Assembly: GCA_018340375.1 (NCBI GenBank)
Contig: JAFFJZ010000050.1
Location: 1,116,001-1,180,000, forward strand
Origin: Gonatopus flavifemur
Lineage: Eukaryota > Arthropoda > Insecta > Hymenoptera > Dryinidae
Length of the DNA stretch: 64,000 bases
Direction of reading: 5' to 3'
This document shows, one piece after another, positions 1 to 11,719 of the stretch. Below the pieces are notes generated by a model, which searched no databases, was not told the DNA's origin, and saw only the letters and a program-made list of their open reading frames with translations. The position numbers and the translations under genes are program-made. Position 1 is the first letter of the stretch, and each line of letters opens with the position of its first letter.

Positions 1-907
1 ATGTAGACCATCTTTACTGATTGAGAAAAGTCTGTATAGAGCGATATTTTGATTTTTTTGCTTCATTTCTGAATAATTTGTGAGAATAGTTTTGATCGTG
101 TCTTTTTCTGAATAATGGTTCTGGTTGTATCTTCAAGGGTCGACGGTATCATCTAATGGAGTAAAAATGGGAAGAAATACAAAAAACTGTTTTTGCGTTT
201 AGACACGGAAAGAAATCTCATGTGGATTTTTCATTGGTTGTTGTTATATTTGCATCACTACTTACGTGAATGAAATGAGAGTGAAATTTACATTGGAATA
301 ATGTTATGTCCCAGACAAAACAGTCACCGATGGGGCTCGTTGCTTCGACGTAGAATTTAGGTGGAGAATCGATGGAACAGGCAGATCGGTAGATGAACGG
401 AATCAATTACACAGAATAGACACAAACCATGGATTAGCGAAGACACAATCCTTGGTTCACGTCAGAATTCTACCATATCCTCTGAAATCGGAGGTAGGAG
501 AATTCTCCACCTTCGCCCCCTCCACTCGTCCAGATATTACAGCGGGAAAACGAAATATAATTCCGTGATGTGTCGCTCAATCGTTAAATGTTGAAATAAA
601 AAATTGATACATGATGTATAAATACGTATTCAACTTAGTTTTAATGAAGGAATATTAATTTTGTTAACAAATAAACAAAGGATGATATGAATTCTGATGA
701 ATACATTCTGTTGAAATCCTTCTGTGGATTGAACCCTTATGAAAAAACCCGATATCGGAATTTCATCGTTAAATCATCAATTGTATCAATACTATCAAAA
801 ATCCGTCGTTTGGTTTCATTATCAGACAAGTCCGATAAAAATACGAAATCTGCGATAATTATCCAATGTAAACCCGATATCGGGAAATCATCGGCTAGCT
901 GATCGGT
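1..907. other. No gene recognised
   Basis: Short open frames only, none with a recognisable domain. Around 745-900 a palindromic core CCCGATATCGGG and its relatives recur with similar flanks, so this piece is probably repetitive. I see no splice-linked coding frame. Confidence 0.5.
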
Positions 908-1172
908 GGAATGTCCGCCTCGAAATACCTTCAGGAAACATAGATGGAACGTTCGCTGAAGGTTCATCGCAGGTTTGACGAAGCTTCACAAAAATATCTA
1001 TACTTATATTAATTTCGATCAATTTATATGAAAAATAAATGAATTAATAAACATAAATTATTATAAATTAATCTAAGTATAGATATTTTTGTGAAGCTTC
1101 GTCAAACCTTCGATGAACCTTCAGCGAACGTTCCATCTATGTTTCCTGAAGGTATTTCGAGGCGGACATTCC
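908..1172. repeat. Hairpin inverted repeat, 98-bp arms
   Basis: The arms 908-1005 and 1075-1172 are reverse complements with one mismatch seen. They surround a roughly 70-bp AT-rich spacer. Near-perfect arms suggest a recent foldback or MITE-type insertion. No coding capacity and no clear target duplication were found. Confidence 0.85.
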
Positions 1173-1303
1173 AACGTCTGTACAACCTTTTTCAAACGTT
1201 TGTGAATCTAAAAGTTAGCTCTAATGAACCTTCGACCCGATCTATACACATCTGATCTGAACTTTCGCTGAAGCTTCATGTTGTCTTCGGGGGAATACAG
1301 GGA

Positions 1304-1512
1304 GTAGGGTCCAGTAATACCGAATACTTTTAATCCCGAAGGTCAGTAAGACCGAATAAAAATAAACCCGAATGAATTTTAGCAACTTGTGATGTGGTTG
1401 GTGGTTGACTAGTAACTCGTAGTACTTATTCGAGTTTATTTCTATTTGGTCTTATTCTACTCGGTCTTACTGACCTTCGGGATTATAAGTATTCGGTATC
1501 ACTGGACCCTAC
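1304..1512. repeat. Hairpin inverted repeat
   Basis: The left arm starts GTAGGGTCCAGTAATACC at 1304. The right arm ends with the reverse complement at 1512. The outer 55 or so bases pair well and the inner part is degenerate. It ends two bases before the next inverted-repeat element, so the two are side by side. Confidence 0.75.
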
Positions 1513-1514
1513 CA

Positions 1515-2066
1515 CTGATCTCTAATATACACTGGATAGCGGATACAGGACTTCGCAATACAAGACTTCTGTGAGTAATTGAATGTGATAGAAGACTCTG
1601 GGGCCGCCATTTGTTTGTGGGCTGAATGGTTAATTTTGGTGGTAAATTTGAATGCTATCGAAGTATTTTGTGCAGTATATCAATATTTATCCAATCCTAA
1701 TACCCAATATTGTGTAACATGATGGGAAATTCGGAAAAATCATGATTGATTACAGTTTGAATGGTTTGGAACGTTTTTATAATTGAAAATATACATTTTT
1801 TTGTGAAATTCACAAAAAGTCAACAATAAACAGAATCTCATGCTTGTTTGTATCATGAACTAAAATTTAGATGACATGGGAAAGGATAATGAAAAAGTTT
1901 TCAATTACGTGAAAATATAATGTAGATTTTGTTGGAAATACGTTGATACGGTTCAAATTTACCGCTAAAAAATGACCATTCAGCCCACAACAAAATGGTG
2001 GCTCAAGTCTTCAATTCGTCACAAGAAATTTTTAGTATCCGCTATCCAGTGTATAATAGAGATCAG
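1515..2066. mobile_element. MITE-like element with about 130-bp terminal inverted repeats
   Basis: The left end CTGATCTCTAATATACAC at 1515 is matched in reverse complement at 2034-2066. Pairing continues through a GTGGGCTGAATGGT block on both sides. About 550 bp in all with no transposase frame, which fits a non-autonomous DNA transposon of unknown superfamily. The 1972-2271 open frame overlaps its right arm and is not a gene. Confidence 0.7.
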
Positions 2067-2687
2067 TGTTTATCGCCCAAATGCCTATACCCTCGATAGA
2101 GTGAGGAAGACACTATTTAGCACTATTTGGACAGCGCACTATTATACATTGTCGTCGCTTATATTATTTAGTTCTTTCTGGTTGAATACTGGCATGGTCC
2201 AAGTATATCAAATCGGCAGTATGAATTTTTCAGAATTGATTCCATACACTGAGAAAACTCTTTATTTGTAGTAACTAAAAACGCCATCAGGTAGAAAATG
2301 TAAGTTACCTGGATTAAAATACTGTTTGTTGCAAAAAAATTTACAGTTCGAGGGACTATAACTATACTAACATCTAATTAAGGTCATATTTCACCAAAAT
2401 TTTCAGTCACAACTAAACAATTTTTCAGTTTATTGACACAGATCTAATTATTTTTAAAAACCAAAATAATTTGATGTTCGACAGACAAATCTAATTGAGA
2501 AACAACAATGGTGCAGTATAAGCCCAATTATTTCTTTCAGAATATGGCAAATGAATCCTCGTCAGTGCTCTAGCAGTTTTCACATGGGAAAGTTTCCAAA
2601 TTTTTTCTTCAACATCTACAAAATATCAAAACTTGATTTTAATTATTAGTTACCCCTAGTGGGAATGAATCATATACGACCGACCTT
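2067..2687. other. No gene recognised
   Basis: AT-rich sequence without a supported coding frame, RNA gene or clear repeat pairing. Confidence 0.5.
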
Positions 2688-2795
2688 CATAGCACAAATG
2701 TCTCAGTAATATCTTCAGAATATTCTGCAAAATTCTGGAGACATTGTAACATCATCAGCATACCCTGGAGATATTACTGAGATATTTGTGCTATG
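2688..2795. repeat. Small hairpin
   Basis: CATAGCACAAATGTCTCAG at 2688 pairs with CTGAGATATTTGTGCTATG ending at 2795, with AT-rich inner arms. The inner words about ACATT and CTGAGAT resemble those of the 45583-45944 element, so the two may be related. Confidence 0.6.
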
Positions 2796-3337
2796 TGGAC
2801 AAATATGACTTATACATGATTCCAACAAAACATATATAACCCTATATGCTCCATATATGACCTATGTACATGTGGCCACTATATATGTGGCCTAAGACTC
2901 ATCAGTGACACATATAGAGCATGTGGGTCTTTTCACATGGTTTTTACACTGAAATTATAGAATTTAATGAAGTTATTTTTTTCCGATTCTTGATCGAAAA
3001 ATATTCGATACGTATTTTTGGATTTTGTTTTTCAAGGCTTTTCTCCGAAATATGATTTTTTGAAGAGCTGACGTTTTTGAGATCTCCTAATTTTCGAGTG
3101 CATATTACTTGAAATCTTCCAAACGTATCGGGAACTTTCAAAAATATAAAAATTAGCATTTTTTCTCTGGTTTTCAATTCTGTAGGTTTCATAATCAATA
3201 TAATTAGCGTTCATTAGGAATTTTTCGTTGAAACACTAAGTGGAATTTTTCAATAATAGCTAGTTTTGATTTTCTTTGTTTTTTCACAGAATGATCTGTA
3301 AACCATGACGAAAAATCAAGCATTTTTTCTATAACCT

Positions 3338-3440
3338 CAGCGTGCATGAGTTCTGGCCGTATCTGGTCCAGCCTTGGGCCCATATTGGCAGGATGAAGCC
3401 TATGCTGGGCCGGGGTGGGCCCCATGGTACATACATGCTA
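3338..3440 (+). repeat. TGGGCC-rich dispersed repeat, copy 1
   Basis: Contains CCTTGGGCCCATATTGG and CATGGTACATACATGCTA. A second copy in the opposite orientation lies at about 8685-8785. The two match over roughly 90 bp in reverse complement, showing a dispersed repeat. Confidence 0.65.
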
Positions 3441-3504
3441 AGGAATGGTAAATGTCGTGGTTTTCAAGATATGCATTTTTTTTGTTGCCGCATTCTAGTT
3501 ATAC

Positions 3505-5525
3505 TCCACGCGCGTGATGTAGTGTTGCCGCGAGCCGCAAAACGAGCCGTAACAAATTTTAGATTTCAAATCATCTGGATTGAAAGTGAACTCTTTTTGA
3601 GTCAACCAAATTGGTTTGAAATGAAAAATAACTTTATGGATACGAGTTTTAAATTAGTTTATATTCGAGCCGGTTTCGAGCTGGGCCCATACTGTTTGAT
3701 GTATGAACCGGTTGAAAATTCAAATCCACGGAGCTGTGCATTATTATGAACTTCCAAATCGAAGTATAGGACCATTTAACCAAGTATTCAGACAATTTTT
3801 ACTCCTTATAGTCCTAACGAAATCCAGTGGAAGTCTAAAGCTGCCTGCCGTGCCAGGCAAACAAGTTGTTAACTCAATTTTTGTCGAAAATGAGTTTTTT
3901 ATATCATTCGATTCAGAGAATCAAGGTGCATTTAACTGTGCTTACAGAAATCTGTTATTGCTCTTAATTTTCAAATAATTAACAGTTTCCTTCTCTGAAA
4001 ACGAAGTGAAAATCGAGCAATCATCAGAAAAAAGCCGTAACTCACATAAAAATGAGAGAAACGATTGAATACGTCACCACTTTGCCAGTCGAAAAGACTG
4101 TAATTTGAGTTACGGTCTTTTTGCTTGGTAAATTCAGTGAGAATCAAGCCTCTTGTACTATTTCAAAGAATCTCTTCGGAGTTAAGGTTTTCTTGGCTTG
4201 TAAATTGCTTGTGTCTGAAGCCAGTTTACTAGAGAAGGAAACCGTAAGTCCGGTTGTATATCTTCGGCACAATTCGGAAATCTTCGTGATAGACGCTTCA
4301 AGATATCATTGTGTACGTAAAGGGCATTGTCAAAAGTGAACATAAACGAGACAAAAAATTCATTTCATTCTGTCGGAAATCAACAAATTTGTCGAGGCAT
4401 TCCGCTAGATAAAAAAACGGACATCTTGGAAAAATTAGTACCTTTGATGCCCTCTAGTAGAAAAAAATTTTGGCTCAAATTGCCCACGTCGAAAGTCAAT
4501 GACTTAATCACTCATTACGACAACGAGGAGACCGAAAAGCCCTGATGCAGTCGTACAAGTATTTATATTGTAATGATTACTTTTCTTGAAGACTTAATTT
4601 ATTTTTTCCTGTTTATTTGAAGACTGAGATTACATGTGAAGCGAAAAAAAGTACCTATACGGATTTGTTCAAATTTTTTATTTGTTTTCTGAAGAAAAAT
4701 ATCGAGAATTCTATTTCAGTTCTTGTGTAAAAGATTGTTTATTTTTTCTTGTTGTTGCTTCAAATATATTAAATAAAAAAGTTATTGAATCTGTGTTGTA
4801 CTTTGCTGTATCTGATTTTTATTATTATATTGACACGTTTGATAGGGATAATATTCTTGTCTGCTCCAAAAAACACTTCCACCTCAGGAATGATTACAAA
4901 ACTTGTTTCTTCCATTGCATGTCACACAGTATGAACAAAGTTTGTACTCGATTGGAAACCTAAAAATTTCTGCAATCAAAAGTAAATCCTTTTTTTCTAC
5001 CAATATTATTATTTCACGTGAGAAAAATGTCAATTTTTGAGATATCGAATCCATAGATTTGGTAATCAAATCTTAAACTATGCTCATGTTATGCGTAGCT
5101 GATTATATACTGATGTTTGTAAACGTCGCTGCACGGATACTGAGTTAACATGTGTCTTAGCTTGTAAAGCAAACGATCAAAGCATAATGTTCGAGAGCTG
5201 TTACACGGAAAAAGACCGTAACCCGAGTTATGGTTCTTTTGGTCAGTGTTTCTGCCCAACCGAAAACCTTAACTCATTTTTTCATTGGTTGTTATTAAAA
5301 ATATCGATTTTTTTTCAAATAATTGAAAAGAGCACCCCTTATTTACCCCAGAACCGCTTTAATAATCTCGAAATATTAATTACATCATATGATTATAATG
5401 TGGAATAGTTCTCCTCGGTTTTCTCTATTCAAGCAGATTTGGAGTTAACAACTTTCTTGCCTGGTACGGCAGAGCTTGTTACAGCCCGTTTTGCGGCTCG
5501 CGGCAACACTAGCGTGATGCGATAC
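3505..5525. mobile_element. Two-kilobase inverted-repeat element with decayed coding remnants
   Basis: GTGTTGCCGCGAGCCGC at about 3522 is matched in reverse complement at about 5490-5520. A second inner pair about GCCTGNCGTGCCAGGCAA occurs near 3845 and 5450-5480. Short frames at 4121-4339 and 4327-4545 look like pieces of one frame, the second with a charged stretch around LEKLVPLMPSSRKKFW, but I recognise no domain. A piece of the same terminal repeat recurs near 46915. Confidence 0.5.
4121..4545 (+). pseudogene. Unrecognised decayed coding remnant
   Basis: Two overlapping frames, 4121-4339 and 4327-4545, together could be one protein fragment broken by a frameshift near 4330. The second frame reads like soluble protein (ILEKLVPLMPSSRKKFWLK followed by PTSKVNDLITHY) rather than random AT-rich translation. 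No domain, catalytic motif or start can be supported. It lies inside the inverted-repeat element at 3505-5525, so a transposon-encoded protein is the likeliest origin. Confidence 0.25.
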
Positions 5526-8500
5526 CGTGACCCAACCATAACGTTGCCTCGTACAGTGTGTTTTTGAAAAAAATATTTCACAACGTAGAACTTAGGCCCG
5601 TGTCACATGAAGCTGAGAAAGGGCGCAAGGCGGAACGCCGAACCATTGGTTGAAAAAAGAAGCGAATATTTACCTCTCTCTTCAATCAAGGGTTCTGCGA
5701 TCCGCTTTCCGCCCCTTTTCCGCACCGTATCGCGACGCGCGCGTGAACTACGGCTCAGACGTAATCACAAAAAAATTCATCTCACAAAAACTATGATATT
5801 CACCATTGAAGGGAGAATTGCTAAATTTCCTTCATGGTTCACAGATCATTCTGTGAAAAAATAGAGAAAATCAAAACTATGTATGTACACAAAAAAAAAA
5901 GTGTCATGAACCAAAGGGTAGACCCCATTATCCTCAAGTTTTTGGGGTCGCTGAACCCGAATATGACCATTGAAAATTTTTTCAAATACCCGTTTTCCCC
6001 CACCAACCTCCTGATGGGGGTTGAATTTGTAACATTCGGAAAAATTCAGATGTATGTGGATTTTTATGTTTTTTGGGACGCTAAAACCAAAAATGATAAC
6101 GAAAAAGAAATTTAACCCCTCCCTTACCCGATAGCACCCTCCTATAACGCCCTGATGGGGGTTGAATTTTAAACATTCGTGAAAAATTCAAATGCATGTG
6201 AATTTTTGTGTTTTTTGGGACGCTAAAACCAAAAATGATAACGAAAAAGTAATTTAACCCCTCCCTTACCCACCAGCACCCTCCTATAACCCCCTGATGG
6301 GGGTTGAATTTTCAACTTTCGTAAAAAATCCACATGTTTGTGGATTTCTATGTTTTTTGGGATGCTCAATTCAAAAATGATAACAAAAAACGAATTCAAT
6401 CCTTCTCTCACCCGCTATAATCCTCCTACCACCCCCTGATGGGGGTTGAATTTGAAACTCACGTAAAAAATTTGAATGTATGTGCATTTCCATGTTTTTT
6501 GGGACGCCTAAATAAGAAATGATAACAAATAACAAATTTAACCTCTCTGTTACCCGCTAGTACCTCCTTCCTACCCCCTTGAAGAGGGTCGAATTTGGAA
6601 TTTTTACACAAAATTGCGATGTATGTGTATTTTTATGTTTTTTGAGTTGATTTTTATGTTTCCAATCATTCAAAAGAACCTAGCAGGATCCATACGAAAG
6701 TTGGTTCTCAGTGAATTACGCTAACGATTTCGGAAAAAAGAGGAAACCAAGCACCCCGAATCGTGAGAGGCAAGGGGACTCACGTTAACCAAGCACCCCG
6801 AAGGGAACAGAAACCTACTACGTCCACGCCGTTGTTCCTGGGTTACGCTAAGAGTAGAACCAAATCATGAATGCATCTGATATTCCTATTTCATGAAGTA
6901 TTGACCTTCACGACGTAGGATACTGTTTGACCTGTTGAATCAACAAGGGATTGACTTTGGATCATTGGAATTTTGAGTATTGAGCCCATGAAAACTTTGG
7001 TTCTCCTCTTCTCTCCGAAATCGTTAGCGTAATTCACTGAGAACCAACATTCGTATGGATCCTGCTAGGTTCTTCTGAATGATTGTACGGGAGTGTGAGG
7101 AGGTAATCGAGTGTGTGGATATTGTGTTTGTTGTAGTGTTTTATGGTTTCAGCATCTCAAAAAACATAAAAATACACATACATCGCAATTTTGTGTAAAA
7201 ATTCCAAATTCAACCCTCTTCAAGGGGGTAGGAAGGGGGTACTAGCGGGTAACAGAGAGGTTAAATTTGTTATTTGTTATCATTTCTTATCTAGGCGTCC
7301 CAAAAACATGGAAATGCACATACATTCAAATTTTTTACGTGAGTTTCAAATTCAACCCCCATCAGGGGGTGGTAGGAGGATTATAGCGGGTGAGAGAAGG
7401 ATTGAATTCGTTTTTTGTTATCATTTTTGAATTGAGCATCCCAAAAAACATAGAAATTCACTTACATGTGGATTTTTTACGAAAGTTGAAAATTCAACCC
7501 CCATCAGGGGGTTATAGGAGGGTGCTGGCGGGTGAGGGAGGGGTTAAATTACTTTTTCGTTATCATTTTTGGTTTTAGCGTCCCAAAAAACACAAAAATT
7601 CACATGCATTTGGATTTTTTACGAAAGTTTAAAATTCAACACCCATCAGGGGGTTGCAGGAGGGTGCTAACGGGTGAAGGAGGGATTTAATTCCTTTTTT
7701 GTCATCATTTTTGGTTTTAGCGTCCCAAAAAAACATAAAAATCCACATACGTCTGAATTTTTCACGAATGTTTAAAATTCAACCCCCATCAGGGGGTTAT
7801 AGGAGGGTGCTAGCGGGTAAGGGAGGGGATAAATTTCTTTTTCGTTATCATTTTTGGTTTTAGCGTCCCAAAAAACATAAAAATCCACATACATCTGAAT
7901 TTTTCCGAATGTTACAAATTCAACCCCCATCAGGAGGTTGGTGGGGGAAAACGGGTATTTGAAAAAATTTTCAATGGTCATATTCGGGTTCAGCGACCCC
8001 AAAAACTTGAGGATAATGGGGTTTACTCTCTGGTTCATGACACTTTTTCTTTGTGTGCCTGTGTTTATAATAAATTCCAATTTTTAATGTTGAAATGAAA
8101 AATTTCTAATGAGCGCTAATTATATAGATTATGAAACTTTCAGAATTGAAAACTAGAGAAGAAATGTTAACTTCTGTGTCTCTAAAAGTTCCCAGTACGT
8201 TGTAAAGATTTCAAGTCATATGCGCTCGAGAATTAGGAGATTTCAAAAGCGTCAGATTTTCAAAAAATCATATTCTGAAGAAAAGTCTTGAGAAACCAAA
8301 TCCAAAAACACGTACCAAATATTGTTCGGCTAAGAATCGGAAAATATTACTTCTTCGAATTCTGGAATTTCTGTATAAAAACCATGTGGAATGTCCCACA
8401 TATAGTATCGCACGCAACATATATGTGAAAGGAAAAGGTCAAAAGTATATATGATTCATATGTGGTATAAGTATTTGCCATATATAGATTATTTCATGTC

Positions 8501-8684
8501 GGATTTGCAAAGAGTTTCTGAATATTTTCGAAATGATTATTTTCTAATTCCGTGTTGGAATATGTAGGATATGTATCATTTATTTCTTTTTTTCTTATTT
8601 TATTATAATTTCCGGTTCCCAATGTGTCAAAGTTTTTTTCAAATGCCTATATCTCGGAAATCTTTCAACACACAAACTTATCAC

Positions 8685-8785
8685 CAAGCCCTAGCATGTA
8701 TGTACCATTGGGCCGATCCCGGTCCAGCATGGGCCCAAGACTGGATCAGAGTGGGCCAGAGTTCATACACGCCAGGGAGGCTTAA
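8685..8785 (-). repeat. TGGGCC-rich dispersed repeat, copy 2
   Basis: Inverted relative of the 3338-3440 repeat. It contains CATGGGCCCAAGACTGG and CATGTATGTACCATTGGG. It lies just outside the right end of the large foldback. Confidence 0.65.
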
Positions 8786-9104
8786 AAGTTGGAGAGTGAA
8801 AAGTGAAAGTAAAAAGGGTATTTTATTCAAATTCAGATACTTTGAATTTCAAAATTTTAGGAGCACAACTAATCTATGGAATATGACGATAATTTTTGTT
8901 CTATTTCCGAAAACGGTACTCCACGGCATCCAAGAGGTATAGACAGAACAAGAGGGGTGTGAGAACTTCGTGTGCTCGATTCTTCATGACTTGTCATGCA
9001 GGATAGATACGTGATTTTCCATTGACGAATCAATGAAAAGTCATTTCAAATCATTGAGTCATCTTTTCCTCTTATTTTTTTTATATTCCTGAATGTCGTA
9101 GAAA
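8786..9104. other. No gene recognised
   Basis: AT-rich sequence. I see no supported coding frame or repeat pairing. Confidence 0.45.
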
Positions 9105-9730
9105 ATGTACTATTTTTGGAAACGAACAAACAGTATTGTTATGCACCATAGATTGATCGTGTTTGTGGGCTTAAAAAATCAACCCGTTGAGGTCACACAG
9201 AGTCTTTTGGACCCCAAACTGAAAAAAATGCTGTCTACGCAGTCTTTTAAATATTGTTGCAGACATCTTGGTAAAATTGAAGGGCCAGATCGAGTAATCG
9301 GTTGTGCGCGTGACCTCTCGTCTGGTGCACCTGGAAGTAGGCAACCACCGCTAATCACGTTTCAGGACTTTCATATCAAAAACATAGAAGGAATTCGCGA
9401 TACTAAAAAAACTTCCAGTGGGAAAGTTGTTGCAAATGTATTCAACAACACTCTGACGAATTTTGAGACAATTCCGTATTGTAGGTTAGAAATTATTGCA
9501 GGTTGAGTGAAAAAAATGCCATGTGCATCGATTGAAATGTTACAATATGGGTGTTTCCAAAGGGGATAAAAATGATTATGTACATGAAGCTGTTCAAAAA
9601 AAATTCTCAAATGCACTTCACCCAAATCGATTAAATATTTCACACTTTTTTCCAATAAATCATAATCACATGCATGGAAAAATGTATGATAGTTATTTGA
9701 ACGTTTTATTGGAAAGAACCAATGATTGAA
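9105..9730 (+). pseudogene. Transposon-derived coding remnant, forward copy
   Basis: An open frame at 9105-9506 shares about 80 residues with the minus-strand frame at 13295-13564. The shared part runs from IEGPDRVIGCARDL to NFETIPYCRLEIIAG. Conservation at the protein level in two inverted copies supports real former coding sequence. A second frame at 9523-9729 may continue it. I recognise no domain. Together with the DUF7869-like frames at 10056-11367 it probably belongs to one transposon, broken up by inverted duplication and later insertion. Confidence 0.45.
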
Positions 9731-10055
9731 TATTGGCACATTTGAGAACATGAACGTTTCTGTTCCTCTGACATGGCTGTTGAATGATGGTTTCAATCTA
9801 GAAACATCAATTTTGCGACTGTGGAATTCATAAACAACACATTCCCTCGTCTTTAGTTTAGATTCCGTTTCAATGAACGATTCAAAGTTTAAGAATACAA
9901 CCAGTATGCCTTTGAATTGAAAGAATTCTTATTCCAATACGTCGTATAAACCTTTTCCATACATCAAAAAAACAACAAACCAAATATTATAGAATAAAAG
10001 GTGAAATAATAAACTCAAAAATAAATCATACGAATTTCAAAATGTGTCCTATCAT

Positions 10056-10776
10056 TCACAAAAGTTCTTTATCGTTTTTTTTAGGATCACGAATTGTCGT
10101 GTTTTTGAAAAGATTTTCATAAAAAGCCTGACCTTTCACGCTCAAATATTGCTGCAAACTTCTTAGATCTTTCAATTTTGCGCCTGGAATCCCTACTTCA
10201 GTCGCCGGTGCTGGATTTCCTAAATCATTCAATGAAGTATCCACCTTGACGGAAATTGTTAACGGTTCCCCTTTGTACTGATGATACACGTTAATTTGAC
10301 CGTTTGGAGAATAATCAATTTTCACCGCAGATCCTATTTTGATCTTGCGAATTCCAGAATTTTTTTTTTTAAATCGATTCAAAATCTCTTACGTTGCATT
10401 GTGCAGCGTCAATCATTGTAAAAAGAGGATTTCTAGAATTTTCAATGATTTCAATGTACTCTTCGGGTGTTTCAATGGTTTCTTGCATTTTTTTCTTCTG
10501 ACCGTATCTACCAAAATTCCTATCACATTCACAATACAAGTGTCCACGGACAGGGTAGAGATGTTCAATAAAAACCTCGAAGTTTTGAGAGAACATTGAC
10601 AAAAAAAGGACCATCATATAATTTCTATTTTGACCTCCTGCAGCATCAGAATATAAAAAGATTTTGTTATACCCCTTTTTTTGTAATTCAAGGCGCAAAG
10701 CATGATATAACAAATTACAAACTGTGTTTGCTCCTTTCTTGAGTATTCCTTCAATGGAATGAAACATATTCTTCAT
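10056..10776 (-). pseudogene. DUF7869-like transposon protein, reverse copy
   Basis: Two minus-strand frames, 10369-10776 and 10056-10382, form one product broken at a poly-A run near 10370. The first has a YSDAAGGQNRN motif (about residues 43-53) and an RGHLYCECDRNFG motif 29 residues further on. These match the acidic SD..GGQN and GH....D motifs I associate with DUF7869-type, probably DDE-like, transposon proteins. The second frame is basic and continues past the motif region. An inverted copy at 10790-11367 carries the same break. The family call comes from motifs only. It is a relic without a start or a complete frame. Confidence 0.55.
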
Positions 10777-10789
10777 TCAGAATCGACTT

Positions 10790-11367
10790 ATATGTTTCAT
10801 TTCATTGGAGGAATGCTCAGGAAAGAAAAAAACACAGTTTGTAATTTGTTATATCATGCTTCGCGCCTTGGATTACAAAAAAAGGGGTATAACAAAATCT
10901 TTTCATATTCTGATGCTGCAGGAGGTCAAAATAGAAATTATATGATGGTTTTTTTTGTCAATGTTCTCTCAAAACTTTGAGGTTTTCATTGAACATCTCT
11001 ACCCTGTCCGTGGACACTCATATTGTGAATGTGATAGGAATTTTGGTAGATACGGTCAGAAGAAAAAAATGCAAGAAACCATTGAAACACCCGAAGAGTA
11101 TATTGAAATCATTGAAAATTCTAGAAATCCTCTTTGTACAATGATTGACGCTGCACAATGCAACGTAAGAGATTTTGAATCGATTTAAAAAAAAAAGTTC
11201 TGAAATTCGCAAGATCAAAATAGGATCTGCGGTGAAAATTGATTATTTCCCAAACGGTAAAATTGACATGTACCATCAGTACAAAGGAGAACCGTTGACA
11301 ATTTTTGTCGAGGTGAATACTTTATTCAATGATTTAGGAAATGCACCCCCCGGCGCCTGAAGTACCC
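10790..11367 (+). pseudogene. DUF7869-like transposon protein, forward copy
   Basis: Mirror image of 10056-10776 about a centre near 10781. Frames 10759-10980, 10955-11188 and 11175-11360 together repeat the same protein. It has an additional frameshift near 10955, where a run of T is two bases shorter than the mate. It shares with the mate the break at the poly-A tract after the DFESI residues (about 11188). Homology to the mate ends near 11367. A non-functional relic. Confidence 0.55.
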
Positions 11368-11719
11368 ATGTGGAAGAGAACGTTCCGACCGATGTTAACC
11401 CAATGAAATGCGTTCATAGGTTCAATATTGGAAATGATAACAACGATTTTATATTGTATCAGTCCAATACGCCAGTATTGGTTTTTCTATACGATACCAA
11501 TATGAATTGAAACAAATAAATATAACCTTCAAAATTTGGAATCGTTCTAACGCAATTTTGAATAATAATAATACTTGACTTCCTAAATTTCTTAGGCATT
11601 TTATGCATATTTTACTCGAAGAAAAATATCGAAATAATTCGTGACATCAATAACAGATGAAGAATATAATAATGAAATTTTTTTCAAATGATAATTCAAC
11701 TATTCGATGTATTCTACCG

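Larger units (their letters stand above)
3261..5880. mobile_element. Element inserted into the left foldback arm
   Basis: A 48-bp inverted repeat (3261-3308 and 5832-5880, around TCACAGAATGATCTGT) bounds this block. The flanking foldback arm resumes on each side. Inside are a TGGGCC-type repeat (about 3338-3440) and another inverted-repeat element (about 3505-5525). The boundaries rest on the inverted repeat and on the loss of arm homology here. Confidence 0.55.
2935..8400. mobile_element. Composite foldback element with subrepeat arms and a nested insertion
   Basis: Outer arms pair at about 2935-3260 and 8070-8400, and inner arms at 5888-about 6760 and about 6990-8056. The left arm is split by a 2.6-kb inserted element (3261-5880), so the original foldback was about 2.8 kb. 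The inner arms are tandem arrays of an approximately 141-bp unit, five units on the left and six on the right, each with a CCCCTGATGGGGGTTGAA-like core. Apparent open frames inside the units are repetition artefacts. No transposase is seen, so this is a non-autonomous foldback-type element. Confidence 0.75.

Noticed and set aside
5888..8056. Regularly spaced repeats that might be taken for a CRISPR array
   Set aside because: Units are about 141 bp, contiguous, imperfect and mirrored, in an intron-containing eukaryotic genome.
5834..8080. Several 60-100 residue frames on both strands in the foldback arms
   Set aside because: They all read the same 141-bp unit and its mirror image; similarity among them comes from DNA repetition, not protein conservation.
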